The position numbers were made by a program, and so were the translations under genes. From CAVTAE01 sp051649365 (lineage in GTDB: Bacteria > Deinococcota > Deinococci > Deinococcales > Trueperaceae), in the NCBI GenBank assembly GCA_051649365.1, contig JBOFGY010000110.1, forward strand, positions 1 through 6,248: DNA of 6,248 bases, in the 5' to 3' direction. How positions within the stretch are numbered: the first letter of the stretch is position 1; the number at the start of each line of letters is the position of its first letter. The notes below the pieces were generated by a model, which did not search any database, was not told the origin of the DNA, and was given only the letters and a program-made list of their open reading frames with translations. This document shows, one piece after another, positions 5,809-6,248 of this stretch.

Positions 5809-6196
5809 TGTGCTTGCTACTTCGGCGTTGCTGGTCTATCTCAATGACGAAGCTGGGGCGGATGTTGTTGAAGCTGCCCTCGAGCAAGGGTGCATTATCT
5901 CGAGTGTCAATCTTGCTGAGGTGTTTTCTAAACTAGCCGAGCTTGGTGGGAAACCCAAGGTGTTGGCAGAAAGGCTCGAGAACGAAGGGATTTTGCATCA
6001 GACACTAGAGGTCTTCCCTTTTCGTTTTCAAGACGCGCTCGAGCTCGCTGCCCTTAAGGTGCCGAACTCTCTCGAGCTCTCGCTGGGCGACAGGGTTTGT
6101 TTGGCTTTGGGTAGAAGGCTCGAGTTACCCATCTTGACTGCCGATACCGCTTGGCTGGGGACTAAATTTAAGGTTACGGTGACCGTCATTCGGTAA
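5801..6196 (+). CDS. vapC: VapC-like PIN-domain protein lacking the first catalytic Asp
   Basis: A 131-residue PIN-domain toxin homologue. VapC enzymes are Mg-dependent ribonucleases using four acidic residues. E40 (NLAEV), D97 (LSLGDR) and D115 (LTADTAW) are present, but the first, normally Asp in VLDTSALL, is Ala6 (VLATSALL). The codon is GCT at 5816-5818, one base from the Asp codon GAT. Everything else is full length and well preserved, including the C-terminal IR end, so this is a point change rather than general decay. Loss of this Asp is expected to abolish nuclease activity. The GTG start is supported by GAGGA 8 nt upstream and an 8-nt overlap with vapB; an in-frame GTG at 5810 is a less likely alternative. 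Six CTCGAG hexamers occur in the gene, five read as Leu-Glu. Confidence 0.87.
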   Translation: MRSVLATSALLVYLNDEAGADVVEAALEQGCIISSVNLAEVFSKLAELGGKPKVLAERLENEGILHQTLEVFPFRFQDALELAALKVPNSLELSLGDRVCLALGRRLELPILTADTAWLGTKFKVTVTVIR

Positions 6197-6208
6197 TTCG
6201 TTTAGATT

Positions 6209-6248
6209 GTTCGTGAAGCGTTTCACGATACCTTGCTCGTGAATGTTT
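6209..6248 (-). repeat. Right end inverted repeat of the candidate unit, with alternative pairing arms
   Basis: Just after vapC, TCGTGAA (6211-6217), TTCACGA (6222-6228) and TCGTGAA (6237-6243) follow one another, so the middle arm can pair perfectly with either neighbour (4-nt or 8-nt spacer). The 8-nt version has the form of a tyrosine recombinase core site. Read from 6248 on the minus strand it matches the left end at 3522-3560. There is no T-run, so it is a poor candidate for a vapBC terminator. The repeat reaches the window edge and may continue. Confidence 0.5.

Larger units (their letters stand above)
3522..6248. mobile_element. Candidate integrative unit: tyrosine recombinase flanked by two toxin-antitoxin modules
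   Basis: The segment encodes higBA, a complete tyrosine recombinase and vapBC. Its ends carry related sequences: the plus strand from 3522 and the minus strand from 6248 align over 38 positions with 28 matches and one gap, both beginning AAACATT and sharing ATCGTGAAA at the same distance. Both ends also contain TTTCAC-N10-TCGTGAA on the plus strand. The left end is within a few bases of the point where the GGDEF-EAL gene is cut. Composition also changes, with CTCGAG strongly enriched towards the right. The right boundary coincides with the window edge, so the true end may lie beyond. No second recombinase, excisionase or conjugation gene is visible. Confidence 0.5.

Noticed and set aside
6211..6228. 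Hairpin after vapC as an intrinsic terminator
   Set aside because: A good stem but no T-run follows; the shared arms with the left end suggest a recombination site instead.

Overview
The window looks like an accessory (horizontally acquired) region of a moderate-GC bacterium. A GGDEF/EAL remnant, a PAS-like/LuxR-type regulator and HigBA and VapBC modules together suggest a pseudomonadote, probably a gammaproteobacterium. That placement is an inference from gene families; no taxonomic marker gene is present.

Layout. Positions 1-966 hold no convincing gene. They contain a nested hairpin (28-72) and a pair of 37-bp inverted repeats (390-426 and 683-719, 34 of 37 identical) that look like the ends of a small non-autonomous or decayed element. 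Positions 967-3516 are a tightly packed minus-strand operon whose genes overlap. In transcription order it encodes a 5'-truncated, catalytically degenerate GGDEF/EAL protein, a flavin-dependent monooxygenase resembling the plant YUCCA / bacterial FMO group, and a short PAS-like + LuxR-HTH regulator. From about 3522 to the right edge the character changes: a HigB/HigA toxin-antitoxin pair and a tyrosine recombinase on the minus strand, then a divergent VapB/VapC pair on the plus strand.

Main interpretation. The segment from about 3522 to the window end appears to be a compact integrative unit: one tyrosine recombinase with a toxin-antitoxin module on each side. Its two ends carry related inverted sequences. 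Both contain TTTCAC-N10-TCGTGAA, and the outer ends align as imperfect inverted repeats (28 of 38 positions, one gap). The left end lies only a few bases from where GGDEF homology stops abruptly, so the unit probably inserted into a GGDEF/EAL gene. If so, the missing 5' part of that gene should lie just beyond the right edge of the window.

Other points. The hexamer CTCGAG occurs 24 times in 6.2 kb, 18 of them between 4718 and 6124 (about one per 80 bp). This resembles an iterated palindrome such as HIP1 of cyanobacteria and marks the integrase/VapBC part as compositionally distinct. VapC carries Ala in place of the first catalytic Asp of its PIN domain, so this toxin may be naturally inactive. 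The higBA promoter has a near-consensus -35/-10 pair with a 20-bp imperfect palindrome exactly in its spacer, a likely autoregulatory operator.
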